50,721 nt of DNA, from positions 1 through 50,721 of the forward strand of contig NZ_VIFM01000056.1 in NCBI RefSeq assembly GCF_006636215.1, written 5' to 3'. The notes beneath the pieces are model-generated. The model did no database searches, was not told where the DNA came from, and saw only the letters and a program-made list of their open reading frames with translations. The position numbers were made by a program, and so were the translations under genes. This document shows, piece by piece, positions 1-8,630 of this stretch (positions are counted from its first letter, which is position 1; each line of letters opens with the position of its first letter). Origin of the DNA: Myxococcus llanfairpwllgwyngyllgogerychwyrndrobwllllantysiliogogogochensis. Its GTDB lineage: Bacteria; Myxococcota; Myxococcia; Myxococcales; Myxococcaceae.

Positions 1-1
1 A

Positions 2-1948
2 AGGCTGCGTGGCGCCCCCGTGGCTTCCACCGATGAGGCGCTTCCCCGGGAGGCGCTGCCGCCCGAGGGCGCCGAGGAGACGTTCCCGGACGAGGGCGGC
101 GAAGAAGCCTTCCCCGAAGAGGGGGGCGCCGGGTTCGCGGACGCGCCGAAGGACAGCGCCGTCGCCTCCGTCACGCCCGAGCAGATGGCGCGCGCCCTCG
201 CCTTCCCCGTGCGCACGCGGGGCTTCACCCTGGCGACCCTGGATGGTCGGGACGTCGATGGTGAGACGGCCGAGTCGACCGCCGGGAATCACGCACACGC
301 CCTGCGCAATCCCGTGCCTCCCATCCCCGTGCTCGTGGGCGCGGTGGATGGCTTCGGGTTGGTGGACACGGAGACGGACCCCGACGGTTTCATGCGCCGC
401 ACGCGCTTCGCGTACACGGACGGCGTCAACGCGTACCCGACGCTGCCGGTGCGAGTGGCCGCGGGCCTGCTGGGCGTCAGCGAGGTGACGCTGTCCGGGC
501 GCAAGCTGCGACTGGGCAGTCGGACCTACGCCGTGGACACGGACGGGGGCGCGGCGATTGATTACGGCGGCGGCGAGCTGCACGAGCGCTTCCACACGGT
601 GCCCCTGCTGGACGTGCTCGACGGCTGGGTACACCGGGACAAGGGCCAGCCCTCGAAGCTTCCGTCGGAGGCGTTCCGGGGCAAGGTGGTGGTCATCGGC
701 GGCACGGCGCTGGGACTCAGCGACATCAAGGCCACGTCCTTCCAGGCGGAGGTGCCCGGCGTCATGAAGCAGGCGGCGGTGTTGGAGACGCTGCTCGGCA
801 ACGGCCGCTTCATCACCCGGACGCCGTTGGCGGTGGACCTGTCACTCACGCTGCTGGTGGCGCTGGTCTCCGTCGTGTTGCTGATGACGACGCGCTGGAC
901 GCCGCTGGAAATCCTGTGGCCGGTGGCGCTGCTGCTGGGCATGTCCCTGGTGACGGGGCGCTTCCTGTCCTCGGGCACGCACGTGCTGACGGCGCTGCCT
1001 TCCATGGCGGGCCTTTTGGCCAGTGTCACGGCGGTGGCGTTCAACCACCTGGTGGCCAACCGGGAGACGGAGTTCGTTCGCGCCGCGTTCAGCCGCTTCA
1101 TGGAGCCCAAGCTCGTGGAGCAGATGATTTCGGAGCGCAAGCTGCCGAGGCTCGACGGAGAGAACGTCGAAATCAGCGCCTTCTTCAGCGACATCCGAGG
1201 CTTCTCCACCTTCAGCGAACGCTTCAAGGAGGACCCGCGCAGCCTGGTGCGCATCCTCAACACGTACCTGACGCGGGTGAGTGGCGTGCTGTTGAAGGAG
1301 GGCGGGTGCCTGGACAAGTACATCGGTGACGCCGTGGTGTGTCTGTTCGGCGCGCCCATGCGCCAGGACGACCATGCGGTGCGCGCGTGCCGGGGAGCGC
1401 TCGCGGCCAAGGCGGAGGTGGACTGGATGCGCGAGGAGTTCAGCGCCAAGGGCCTGCCGGATGTCTACACGCGCATCGGCGTCAACTCGGCGGTGAACTT
1501 CGTGGGCAACTTCGGCAGCGAGCAGCTCTTCAGCTACACGGCCATCGGCGACGGGATGAACCTGGCCGCGCGGCTGGAGGGCGCCAACAAGGCGTATGGC
1601 TCCGTCATCATGATTGGCCCGCGCACGTACGAGCTGGCGCGCGAGCACATCGAGGTGCGCGAGCTGGACCGCGTGCGGGTGGCCGGGAAGACGGAGGCCG
1701 TCACCGTGTACGAGCTGCTCTCGCTCAAGGGCGGCCTGGATGCGCGCAAGCGGGCGACGGTGGAGCGCTACCACGCGGCGCTGGCCGTGTATCGCGAGGC
1801 TCGCTTCGACGAGGCCGTGTCGATGCTGGAGGAGCTGGGGACAGAGGACCCAGACGACGGACCGACGAAGGCGTTGCTTGAGCGTTGTCACAAGTATGCG
1901 AAGGCGCCGCCGCCGGATTTCGACGGCGTGGCGAGCCTGGACAAGTGA
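2..1948 (+). CDS. CHASE2-domain adenylate/guanylate cyclase, 5' end outside window
   Basis: This is a class III nucleotide cyclase with an extracytoplasmic CHASE2 sensor. The frame is open to the window edge, so the N-terminus is missing; an internal GTG at 20 gives 642 visible residues. In that numbering the C-terminal half of CHASE2 ends near residue 250 (FRGKVVVIGGTA at 219-230), preceded by a low-complexity Glu/Pro/Ala stretch (about 5-50). Three hydrophobic segments follow at about 272-290, 295-314 and 323-344. The cyclase domain has the metal aspartates D391 (FFSDIRGF) and D437 (KYIGDAV), so it should be active. A short helical tail (about 575-630) looks TPR-like. The enzyme probably makes cAMP in response to a periplasmic signal. 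It heads a tight + strand group with an SH3-like protein and an M48 protease. Confidence 0.88.
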   Translation, partial: RLRGAPVASTDEALPREALPPEGAEETFPDEGGEEAFPEEGGAGFADAPKDSAVASVTPEQMARALAFPVRTRGFTLATLDGRDVDGETAESTAGNHAHALRNPVPPIPVLVGAVDGFGLVDTETDPDGFMRRTRFAYTDGVNAYPTLPVRVAAGLLGVSEVTLSGRKLRLGSRTYAVDTDGGAAIDYGGGELHERFHTVPLLDVLDGWVHRDKGQPSKLPSEAFRGKVVVIGGTALGLSDIKATSFQAEVPGVMKQAAVLETLLGNGRFITRTPLAVDLSLTLLVALVSVVLLMTTRWTPLEILWPVALLLGMSLVTGRFLSSGTHVLTALPSMAGLLASVTAVAFNHLVANRETEFVRAAFSRFMEPKLVEQMISERKLPRLDGENVEISAFFSDIRGFSTFSERFKEDPRSLVRILNTYLTRVSGVLLKEGGCLDKYIGDAVVCLFGAPMRQDDHAVRACRGALAAKAEVDWMREEFSAKGLPDVYTRIGVNSAVNFVGNFGSEQLFSYTAIGDGMNLAARLEGANKAYGSVIMIGPRTYELAREHIEVRELDRVRVAGKTEAVTVYELLSLKGGLDARKRATVERYHAALAVYREARFDEAVSMLEELGTEDPDDGPTKALLERCHKYAKAPPPDFDGVASLDK

Positions 1949-1968
1949 GCGGGAAAGGAGTCGGAGCG

Positions 1969-2559
1969 ATGACGATGAGAACGAGCGCGGCCGGGGTGGC
2001 CCTGATGCTGGCACTGCTGGCCCTGGGCCTTCCGAGCCTCGCGTCGGCGGTGGCGGTGGGGGGCTCGCTGTACGTGAAGGCGAAGAACACACGGGTGATG
2101 GAGAGCCCTTCGCCCACGGCGAACGCGGTGGTCATCCTCCAGCCGGGTGAGCAGGTGAAGTGGGAGGGCGCGGACCCGAAGAACAAGCAGTGGCACAAGG
2201 TGAAGACGGCGGCGGGGAAGAAGGGCTTCGTCTTCCAGTCGAACCTGTCCACCACCGCGCCCAACATGGAGCTCGTCGTGGAGGACAAGGGCAAGCGCCA
2301 GGTGAACCCCGCGGGCTTCGTCGCCAGCGGCGCCGCGGTGAAGGCACTCAGCCCCGGCGCCGTCGAGTACGGCAACAAGAAGGGCGGCGACCACAAGCAG
2401 GCGGTGGCGCAACTGCAGAGCCTGGAGAAGAAGGCCAAGGACGTCTCCACCGCGGACATCGCGAAGCACGTGAAGGACGCGGGGCTGTTCCCCGTCGTGG
2501 GCGCCGAGGCCACGGCGAAGTCGGGCGCTGCGAAGAGCAAGTCGAAGGGGGGCACGTGA
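1969..2559 (+). CDS. Secreted SH3-like (SH3b) domain protein
   Basis: The 196-residue product starts at ATG 1969, just after an AGGAG at 1955-1960. It has a signal peptide (hydrophobic core about 10-24, cleavage near ASA). Residues about 30-85 fit a bacterial SH3 fold: a YVKAKNTRVMESPSP start, a PGEQVKWEG turn and a KKGFVFQSNL end. Such domains usually bind peptidoglycan or act as exported adaptors. The rest is Lys/Ala-rich, with a C-terminal KSK tail and no recognisable catalytic motif. The stop overlaps the next ATG by one base (TGATG), so it is probably translationally coupled to the M48 protease and may help position it in the envelope. That role is inferred from context. Confidence 0.8.
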   Translation: MTMRTSAAGVALMLALLALGLPSLASAVAVGGSLYVKAKNTRVMESPSPTANAVVILQPGEQVKWEGADPKNKQWHKVKTAAGKKGFVFQSNLSTTAPNMELVVEDKGKRQVNPAGFVASGAAVKALSPGAVEYGNKKGGDHKQAVAQLQSLEKKAKDVSTADIAKHVKDAGLFPVVGAEATAKSGAAKSKSKGGT

Positions 2560-3554
2560 TGCGCGCGCATTGGCGGACGGTGGCGCTGGCGGGCCTGGGC
2601 CTCCTGGCCTCGTCGTGCAAGGGGGTGACGTGGGCGCAGGTCGCCCAGAAGGCGGGGACGGTGGTGAACGACTCGGCGGCGGCGAAGAAGGAACGCGCCT
2701 CCTGCGAGAAGCTGGACGTGGAGCCCACCGTGACGGAGGAGTACGCCATCGGCAGTGCCATGGCCATCCACTGGGTGCAGGGGGGTGGCGGGTTGATGGC
2801 CCCGACGGACGGCGCCAAGGGCACCGGGGTGCACGACCTCCACGAGTACCTCAACGTCGTGGGGAAGAACCTGGGTGCGCAGTCCGCGAGGCCCACGTTG
2901 GAGTGGACGTTCGGCGTGCTCAACGACGACAAGAACTTCAACGCCGTGTCCACGCCCGGTGCCTACGTCTTCGTCACCCGGAAGCTGCTGTCGGAGCTGG
3001 GCAACGAGAGCCAGCTGGCGGGCGTGCTCGCGCACGAGATTGCCCACGTCGTGCTCAAGCACTCCATCAAGCAGTACAACGCCGCCAAGGTGAGCCTGTG
3101 CAAGACGGCCGTCACGATGGAGGCCGGCATCCCAGGCTCCGGGGGGCTCATCGCCTCGACGGACAGCGGCGGCAACCTGGACCTGGACGGCGACTCGGCG
3201 CTGCTGGGCAGCCTGACGGAGAAGGTCATCGAGTTCGCGGAGAGCGGGAACGACAAGGAGCAGGAGTACGAGGCGGACCTGCTCGCCGCGAAGATGATGC
3301 TCTCCGCCGGCTATGACCCGGACGAGTACATCGTGCTGCTGCGCAAGACGACGGATGGCTCGCGCCTGGGCTCACGGCACCCGAACAAGGCGGACCGCGA
3401 GAAGCGACTGGTCGCGTTCCTCAACGGGCTCAAGCCCTCGCAGGGGGAGTTCGCGGAGCTGTCGTTGCAGGGACTGCGCAGCCCGCCGCTCAAGCCGGAG
3501 CTGGTCGCCGCCCTGAAGAGCCCTTCGCGCGGAGTGGCGAAGGACGGGAAGTAG
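2559..3554 (+). CDS. M48-family zinc metalloprotease, lipoprotein
   Basis: The 331-residue product has a lipobox LASSC at 16-20, so it should be a periplasmic lipoprotein. The zinc motif HEIAH is at 159-163 and the third-ligand region EYEAD at 236-240, the M48 (Ste24/BepA/LoiP-like) arrangement. The AYVFVTRKLL stretch before the HExxH is also typical. A C-terminal helical region with a conserved RHPNKADRE follows. Soluble M48 lipoproteins usually degrade misassembled envelope proteins, and a quality-control role is the likeliest here. The start overlaps the preceding SH3-like gene by one base. The gene ends at a stem-loop shared with the convergent pomX gene. Confidence 0.88.
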   Translation: MRAHWRTVALAGLGLLASSCKGVTWAQVAQKAGTVVNDSAAAKKERASCEKLDVEPTVTEEYAIGSAMAIHWVQGGGGLMAPTDGAKGTGVHDLHEYLNVVGKNLGAQSARPTLEWTFGVLNDDKNFNAVSTPGAYVFVTRKLLSELGNESQLAGVLAHEIAHVVLKHSIKQYNAAKVSLCKTAVTMEAGIPGSGGLIASTDSGGNLDLDGDSALLGSLTEKVIEFAESGNDKEQEYEADLLAAKMMLSAGYDPDEYIVLLRKTTDGSRLGSRHPNKADREKRLVAFLNGLKPSQGEFAELSLQGLRSPPLKPELVAALKSPSRGVAKDGK

Positions 3555-3564
3555 GGACCCGCTT

Positions 3565-3588
3565 GGGGCGCCCGAAAGGGGGCGCCCC
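3565..3588. terminator. Bidirectional terminator-like stem-loop between M48 gene and pomX
   Basis: GGGGCGCC (3565-3572) pairs with GGCGCCCC (3581-3588) across an 8-base loop. It sits between two convergent stop codons (3554 on + and 3602 on -). No T tract flanks it. Confidence 0.65.
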
Positions 3589-3601
3589 GGGTGGAGCGAC
3601 T

Positions 3602-4819
3602 TCAGCGCGCGACGGCCTGGCTCAGCGCGCGGTGCACGGACTCCAGGGCCTTGCGCGCCTCGAGCAGCTCGGCCCGCTCGGCGGTGAGCGAGGCCACCTG
3701 CTGGGCCAGCACGTCCCGCTCGCCCTGGAGCGCTTCCACCGCCCGGCGCAGCGAGGTCGACTCGTCCTTGGCGGACTCCAGCTCACCAGCGAGCCGCTCC
3801 TCCTCGGCGAGGCTGTCCACCAGGGCCTGCTTGCCGCGAGACACCGCCTCCTCGAGCGCCTCGTGCTCCTTCGCGGAGGCCTGGAGCGCCTGACGGTTCT
3901 CCTGGAGGGACAAGAGCGCCTCGTCGCGCTCACCTTCCAGCGCGGCCAGCTCCCGCTCCAGGTCCGCCAGCAGCTTCACGCGGCCTTCCATCTCGGAAGA
4001 CAGCCGGCGCGCCTCGTCCATGCGCAGCCGGGCTTCCTCGGTGGCCTTCTCCGCCTGACGGCGCGCCACTTCCAGCTCCTGCGTGAGCGAGAGGTTGGCG
4101 GCCTTCACCTTCACCAGCTCCGCCTGGAGGTGGGTGATGCGCTCCACCGCGCGCTGACCCGCCTCGGCCACCGTGGCGGGGAGCGGCTCCGGACGCGGAT
4201 TCTCGCGCACCGCCTTGAGGCGTGCCTTCAGTCGCTCGCGACGCGCTTCGGAGTCATCCACCGGCTCCTCACGCGGAGGCGCGGGCGTCTGCACCTCTAT
4301 CTCCTGGGGCGGGGCTTCGACGCGGGCCACCGGCTCGGCGACCATCGCGGTGACATGGGGGAGCGAAGCGTGTGACGAGCCCTGCGTCATGGAGTGGGCC
4401 TCCTGAGAGTGCCCGGCCGCGAAGCCGTCCAGGTGGAACGCAACGGCGGGAGGAGCCGCGAAGGTGACAGGCACCTCGCCTGATTCGTCCTCGAAGCGCG
4501 CCGACTCCGGCTCCGGAGACGCATAGGTGACGGGCTCGGAGGCCTGCGAGGTGAACACCGGCTCCCGGGCGCGCGGCGCCTCCTGCGAGCCCAGCGCCAC
4601 CTCCATCGCCTCGGCGGCGGTGGGGCGTGGGGCGCGGGCCCGCTCGATGCGGGCGCGGACCTCGGCGGACAGGTCCGCGGAAGGAGGCTCGGGCGGGGCC
4701 GAGGCGGCGGGCTCCTGCTCGGAGGGAGCGGACTCGCCCGGGTCGGCGACGCCGGTGAACGCGCCCAAGCGGAGGCGCGGCTTGGCGCGAGACACGTTCT
4801 GTTCGAAGGCTTTCTTCAT
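3602..4819 (-). CDS. pomX: PomX, scaffold of the division-site positioning cluster
   Basis: In Myxococcus, PomX forms the filamentous scaffold of the PomXYZ cluster that tracks over the nucleoid and marks midcell for FtsZ. The 405-residue product matches the family in length and layout. An N-terminal conserved peptide begins MKKAFEQNVSRAKPRLRLG; its K13 and R15 are the positions reported as needed to stimulate PomZ ATPase. A Pro/Glu/Ala-rich linker (about 25-190) and a long C-terminal coiled coil (about 205-400, dense Glu/Arg/Leu heptads) follow. It lies 8 bases downstream of pomZ, completing the pomY-pomZ-pomX order. Identification rests on these features and on synteny, and I consider it firm. 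Confidence 0.95.
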   Translation of the reverse strand: MKKAFEQNVSRAKPRLRLGAFTGVADPGESAPSEQEPAASAPPEPPSADLSAEVRARIERARAPRPTAAEAMEVALGSQEAPRAREPVFTSQASEPVTYASPEPESARFEDESGEVPVTFAAPPAVAFHLDGFAAGHSQEAHSMTQGSSHASLPHVTAMVAEPVARVEAPPQEIEVQTPAPPREEPVDDSEARRERLKARLKAVRENPRPEPLPATVAEAGQRAVERITHLQAELVKVKAANLSLTQELEVARRQAEKATEEARLRMDEARRLSSEMEGRVKLLADLERELAALEGERDEALLSLQENRQALQASAKEHEALEEAVSRGKQALVDSLAEEERLAGELESAKDESTSLRRAVEALQGERDVLAQQVASLTAERAELLEARKALESVHRALSQAVAR

Positions 4820-4827
4820 GGCGAATC

Positions 4828-5787
4828 TCAGCCGGCCTGCTGGGTGCCCTTCTTCGGGGCGGCGGCGGCCGCGGCGACCAGTCGCGGCAGGACGTTGTCA
4901 ATCATGGCCTGGATGTCGTTGGCGCCCTTCGACGTGGGGTCCGCGACGAAGACGGGGCGCCCCTCGCTGGAGGCCTGCGCGAACTTGGTGCATTGCCGGA
5001 TGATGGTCGGCAGCAGGAACTCCGGGTAGTGCGTCTGGAGCGCTTCCAGCGCTTCCTTCGCCAGCTTGAAGGTGGCGTTGAAGGAGTTGACCACGATGAA
5101 GACGTGGTCGAGCACGTGGTTCAAATCCTCCTCCAGGCTCTGCACCGTTTCGAACAGCAGCTTGAGGCCGTGGAAGGAGAGGAAGTCCGCGAGCACCGGG
5201 ACGAACAAGTCGTTCGCCGCCATCAGCGCGTTGAGGTTGAGCAGGCCGAAGGACGGGGGCGCGTCGAAGACGACGACGTCGTACTGGGCCTCCACGTCCT
5301 TGAGGGCGTTGCGCAGCTTGAACTCGCGGCCGGCCATGGGCATCAGCGAGAGGTCCATGGTGGACATGCTGAGGTTGGACGGGACGAAGTCCAGGTTGGG
5401 CAGGGAGGACTTCTGGATGACCTGGACCAGGGGCGTCTTGCGCACCAGCACGTCGAGCAGCGTCTTCTCGAACTCCTCGCCCTCGTAGCCCAGGCACTTG
5501 GTGGCGTGGCCCTGGCTGTCCAGGTCGATGAGGAGGACCGAGTAGCCCAGCTCGGCGATGCGCCACGCGTACGAGGTGGACAGGGACGTCTTGCCGGTGC
5601 CGCCCTTGAAGTTCAGGAAGAGCTGCCGGCGGTGGCCAATCTTGTCCGGGAAGCGGTTGAGGGTGGTGCGCAGGTCCCAGACGTCGTCCGGGGTGTACAC
5701 GTCCTTCCTCGCGTCCTCCGGAATGGCCTTCGGAGACACGCCGAGCATCTCGGCCACCTGCTTCGAGCTGTATGTCGGCGCTTCCAT
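4828..5787 (-). CDS. pomZ: PomZ, ParA/MinD-type ATPase for division-site positioning
   Basis: PomZ is a ParA-family ATPase that dimerises with ATP, binds DNA without sequence specificity and moves the PomX/PomY cluster to midcell. The product is 319 residues. The deviant Walker A KGGTGKT is at 61-67, with G62 and K66 in place. D90 (LLIDLD) is the hydrolysis residue and K268 (RQCTKFA) the DNA-binding lysine; G62, D90 and K268 fall at the numbers used in published PomZ mutants. The first 50 residues form a family-specific extension. The ATG at 5787 is preceded by AAGGG. The gene is 40 bases after pomY and 8 before pomX, so the three are probably one transcript. Confidence 0.96.
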   Translation of the reverse strand: MEAPTYSSKQVAEMLGVSPKAIPEDARKDVYTPDDVWDLRTTLNRFPDKIGHRRQLFLNFKGGTGKTSLSTSYAWRIAELGYSVLLIDLDSQGHATKCLGYEGEEFEKTLLDVLVRKTPLVQVIQKSSLPNLDFVPSNLSMSTMDLSLMPMAGREFKLRNALKDVEAQYDVVVFDAPPSFGLLNLNALMAANDLFVPVLADFLSFHGLKLLFETVQSLEEDLNHVLDHVFIVVNSFNATFKLAKEALEALQTHYPEFLLPTIIRQCTKFAQASSEGRPVFVADPTSKGANDIQAMIDNVLPRLVAAAAAAPKKGTQQAG

Positions 5788-5827
5788 GAACGACCCTTCG
5801 AAAGACGTACGGGACGGATACCTTGCC

Positions 5828-7933
5828 TCAAGCGGCGAAGTATTTGTGTCCCCTTCGGACCACGGAGCCTCGGGCTGATAGCAGGGTGAGTGCTTCCTGG
5901 GCGAGTTCCACGGGGGCCCCCAGGGCGGTCGTCAGCTCGGCGAGCGAGCGTCCGCGCACCGCCACGCGGACCTCCATCAGCATCTGCGCACACAGGGCCT
6001 CGACGGGAGAAGCACCCGAGCAGCCCGAGGGGGGACGCGCTTCCGCGGCGCGCGGCGCGGGAGCGGCGGCGGGCACGGGCGCGGGAGCCCCCATGGCCAC
6101 CAATGCCGCCTGCACGGGGGAAAGTCGAGGTGAACCCACGGGCCGGGCGGCCTGAGGCGCGGCGACAGGCGGGGCCATCGGCTGCATGGGCGTACCCGCC
6201 GCCGACTGTCCCGGAGCGCGCTGACCCGACTGCGCGGTGGGGGACAGCGGCGCGGAAGGCGGAGGCCCACCGGCATGCATCGGAGCGCCCCCCTGCCCCA
6301 CGAAGGCCGGTGCGGAGACCTGTCGCGCGCCCGCCGAGACCACGGCCTGCGGCGAAGCGGCGGAACCCGCGGCCTGCCGGGCGCCCACCGCGACCACGGC
6401 CTGCGGCGAAGCGGAGGAACCCGCGACCTGCCGGGCGCCCACCGCCTGCGGCGAAGCGGCGGAGGCACCCGCGCCCTGCACCGCGCCCACGAAGGCCATC
6501 CCGTGTGCGGCGCCAGCGGGAGCCACGCCCGCGGAGGTCACCTGCGCGGAAGCCGCCACCTGCGCCGGAACAACCAGGGTCCGCGCGACCATCGGTCGAG
6601 CCGCATCCTCCAGCCGGGCGCGCACGGGCTTGACGGGCAGCGTCGCCAGCCGGCGAATCTCGCGGCGCCGGTGCGTATCATCGAGCGACACCACCGCGGA
6701 CACGTCGTGGCCCAGGATGCGCGACAGGCTCTGCGCCGCCGCCTTGCGCACGCGCGGCTCGCGGTCACCCAGCGCCTCCAGCAACAGCGTGCGAGCGTTC
6801 TCCCCGCTCCCAGCGCCCAGCGCGAGCGCCGCCAGCGAGCGCACCTCCGAGTCCGCGTCGTGGATGGCTTCCTCGCCCAGCCGCCGCGCCGTCTCACCCT
6901 CCAACCCCAACGCCAGCAACGAGGCCCTGCGACGCACGGAGCGGTCCGGGTCCTTCATCGCCTGCGCCAGATGCGGCGCCGCGTCCCGAGGCGCCAGCGT
7001 CAACAGCGCCTTGAGCGCCGCGATGCGCACCTCCGGCACTGGCGAGGACAACAGCGGCGACACCACCTGCGCGCCCTCTTCCCGGCACAGCGCCGCGAAC
7101 GCCTGGAGCAACGCCACCTGCGCCGCCGAGTCCGTCTCCGCGTGCAGCGCACTGGCCAGCGCCGGAGCAGCGGCCGGCTGGGACAGCGCCTTCAGTCGCT
7201 CGGCGGCACGAATCCGCGCGGCGGCGTCCGGCGCCGACAGCTCGCGCACGGAGAACCCGAACAGCGACTCGTCCGTCGGGGCTCCCACGCGCTGTCCGGA
7301 CAGCTCCGCCAACTGCGCCGGGCTGACGCCGAGCCGCCCCGCATGGAGGAAACGCTGGGCCTCGCGAGCCACCGGAGACAGCCCCTCCAGCAAGGGCTCC
7401 AGCAACGCGGGCCGCGCCGGCGCGCTCGGAGCGGCGGCAGCGACAGCCTGTGCCTTGGCGGAGGCCTCGGAGAGCGGCACGGCGGGCCCGCGCATGGGCA
7501 CCTTGACGAGCGTCGCGGCCACGCGGTCCGACTCCCCGCGCAGCAGCGCCTCGCTGCGAAGCTGGGAGATGAACGACGCCAGGTCGAACCCCAGGTCGTC
7601 GTCCTCGTCGTCGCCGTCCTTCGTCGACGTGCGCAACCGACTGGCGTTCAGCAACCGGTCCATGAGCTGGTCGCGCTCGCCCCGCAGCGCCTGCGTGAGC
7701 CGCACGGACTCCTCGCGCTCCGCCTGGAACCGCCCGGCGCGGACCTCCAGCTCCGCCACCTCACGGCGCAGCTCCAGCTCCCGCTGATGCGTCTCCGTCA
7801 GCTCACGCTTGAGGTGCTCCATCTCCTCGCGCGTCGAGCCCAGCTCGCTGAGCAACTGCTCCGCGCGCGCCTCGAAGTAGACAATTTTCTCGAGTGCGCT
7901 CTTGAGCAGCGCGTCCGGACGCTCGTCGCTCAC
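5828..7933 (-). CDS. pomY: PomY, HEAT-repeat protein of the division-site cluster
   Basis: PomY joins the PomX scaffold, stimulates PomZ ATPase and recruits FtsZ through condensate formation. I start it at GTG 7933 (MSDERPDALLK), giving 701 residues. Upstream in-frame residues look non-coding, and GAGG lies 5 bases before the GTG. The layout matches the family: a coiled coil (about 10-105), HEAT repeats (about 165-420), a Pro/Ala/Gly-rich disordered region (about 455-640) and a short C-terminal domain. The linker carries an internal 18-residue repeat (54 bp, 6319-6470). The last 60 residues read like a winged helix (LAELTTALGAP then GSVVRRGHKYF), which I have not seen stressed for PomY. It is the first gene of the pom operon. 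Confidence 0.93.
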   Translation of the reverse strand: MSDERPDALLKSALEKIVYFEARAEQLLSELGSTREEMEHLKRELTETHQRELELRREVAELEVRAGRFQAEREESVRLTQALRGERDQLMDRLLNASRLRTSTKDGDDEDDDLGFDLASFISQLRSEALLRGESDRVAATLVKVPMRGPAVPLSEASAKAQAVAAAAPSAPARPALLEPLLEGLSPVAREAQRFLHAGRLGVSPAQLAELSGQRVGAPTDESLFGFSVRELSAPDAAARIRAAERLKALSQPAAAPALASALHAETDSAAQVALLQAFAALCREEGAQVVSPLLSSPVPEVRIAALKALLTLAPRDAAPHLAQAMKDPDRSVRRRASLLALGLEGETARRLGEEAIHDADSEVRSLAALALGAGSGENARTLLLEALGDREPRVRKAAAQSLSRILGHDVSAVVSLDDTHRRREIRRLATLPVKPVRARLEDAARPMVARTLVVPAQVAASAQVTSAGVAPAGAAHGMAFVGAVQGAGASAASPQAVGARQVAGSSASPQAVVAVGARQAAGSAASPQAVVSAGARQVSAPAFVGQGGAPMHAGGPPPSAPLSPTAQSGQRAPGQSAAGTPMQPMAPPVAAPQAARPVGSPRLSPVQAALVAMGAPAPVPAAAPAPRAAEARPPSGCSGASPVEALCAQMLMEVRVAVRGRSLAELTTALGAPVELAQEALTLLSARGSVVRRGHKYFAA
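6319..6470 (-). repeat. 54-bp in-frame repeat inside the pomY linker
   Basis: Copies begin at 6319, 6373 and 6427, a period of exactly 54 bp (18 residues); the third is shortened. The encoded units read GARQ, then Ala/Ser/Gly, then SPQAVV. The near-identity at DNA level indicates recent expansion within the disordered region. Confidence 0.85.
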
Positions 7934-8084
7934 GACCTCAACGGCCCTCCCCGCGAGGCAGCGCGGTGCACCCCCGACCCACCGGGGGGGCACCCACCCT
8001 ACGTCAGACGTCCCACCTTCGTAAACCACGGAAACACCAGGGCTTTTCCGTGAACTCCCGGCCTCTCCATTGACAACGCCGCGC

Positions 8085-8102
8085 AGGCCGATTTTTCGGC
8101 CT
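8085..8102. repeat. Hairpin copy 1 with TTTT loop
   Basis: AGGCCGA pairs with TCGGCCT around TTTT, a perfect 7-bp stem. A second copy of the core lies 235 bases downstream. Confidence 0.75.
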
Positions 8103-8319
8103 CGGAGGTGAACACCGTCTTTTCATCGCTCGCCGACGGACGCGCCAGGCCCGCTGAACACCTGCACCGTGAGTGCGGCCGTGGGTCGGGTGACGTTGAG
8201 CACTGGACGTCGCTCCGGAGCGACGCCCACGGTGAGCCGGACGCATCCGGAAAGCGCTCCGCGTGAAGCGCCGCCCGCACGCGCGCCGCGCTGATCCACA
8301 TGCATCGCGCGCTGATCTC

Positions 8320-8348
8320 CCGCGGGCCGATTTTTCGGCCTCCCGCGG
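8320..8348. repeat. Hairpin copy 2 with TTTT loop, extended stem
   Basis: The inner stem CCGA/TCGG closes the same TTTT loop. After a 3-base bulge (8339-8341) the stem continues with CCGCGGG (8320-8326) and CCCGCGG (8342-8348), 11 pairs in all. It shares GGCCGATTTTTCGGCCT with copy 1, apart from an outer base. Confidence 0.75.
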
Positions 8349-8630
8349 CATCCGACGACTTCCGCGTCCACCGCCCGCGGGGTGACTTCCGAGCGCGTCG
8401 CACCCCACTTCCAGAGCCCTCCGCGAGCGGCCTCGGACACGTGTCCCGACAGGCTCCGAAACGCCTCCGGTTTCAAGCGCTTTCGCACGCCCTTCCGGAT
8501 GCACCTGAATGTCAGACCCCACCCGTAGTCTGTGTTCCACGAGGCAAGGAACTCGCAGTCACTTCTCTCCGGTACCTCTCCGCCAAGGCGCGGGGGGAGA
8601 AGCCCTCTTTTCGACAGGTTTCCGCACGCC

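Larger units (their letters stand above)
7934..8630. other. 697-base gene-free stretch upstream of pomY
   Basis: No convincing gene is seen. Open frames exist on both strands (for example 8004-8540 on -), but their predicted products are Arg-rich and of unnatural composition. The stretch should hold the pomY promoter on its left side and that of the XRE regulator gene on its right. It contains two hairpins sharing the same ATTTTT core (8085-8102 and 8320-8348). Confidence 0.6.

Noticed and set aside
842..2092. A 416-codon open frame on the - strand opposite the cyclase
   Set aside because: The composition is unnatural (His/Arg/Gln-rich), and it lies opposite a clear cyclase domain.
8004..8540. 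Open frame of 178 codons on - in the pomY upstream gap
   Set aside because: The product is Arg/Ala-rich with no motif or good ribosome site, and it runs through both hairpins. I treat the stretch as non-coding.
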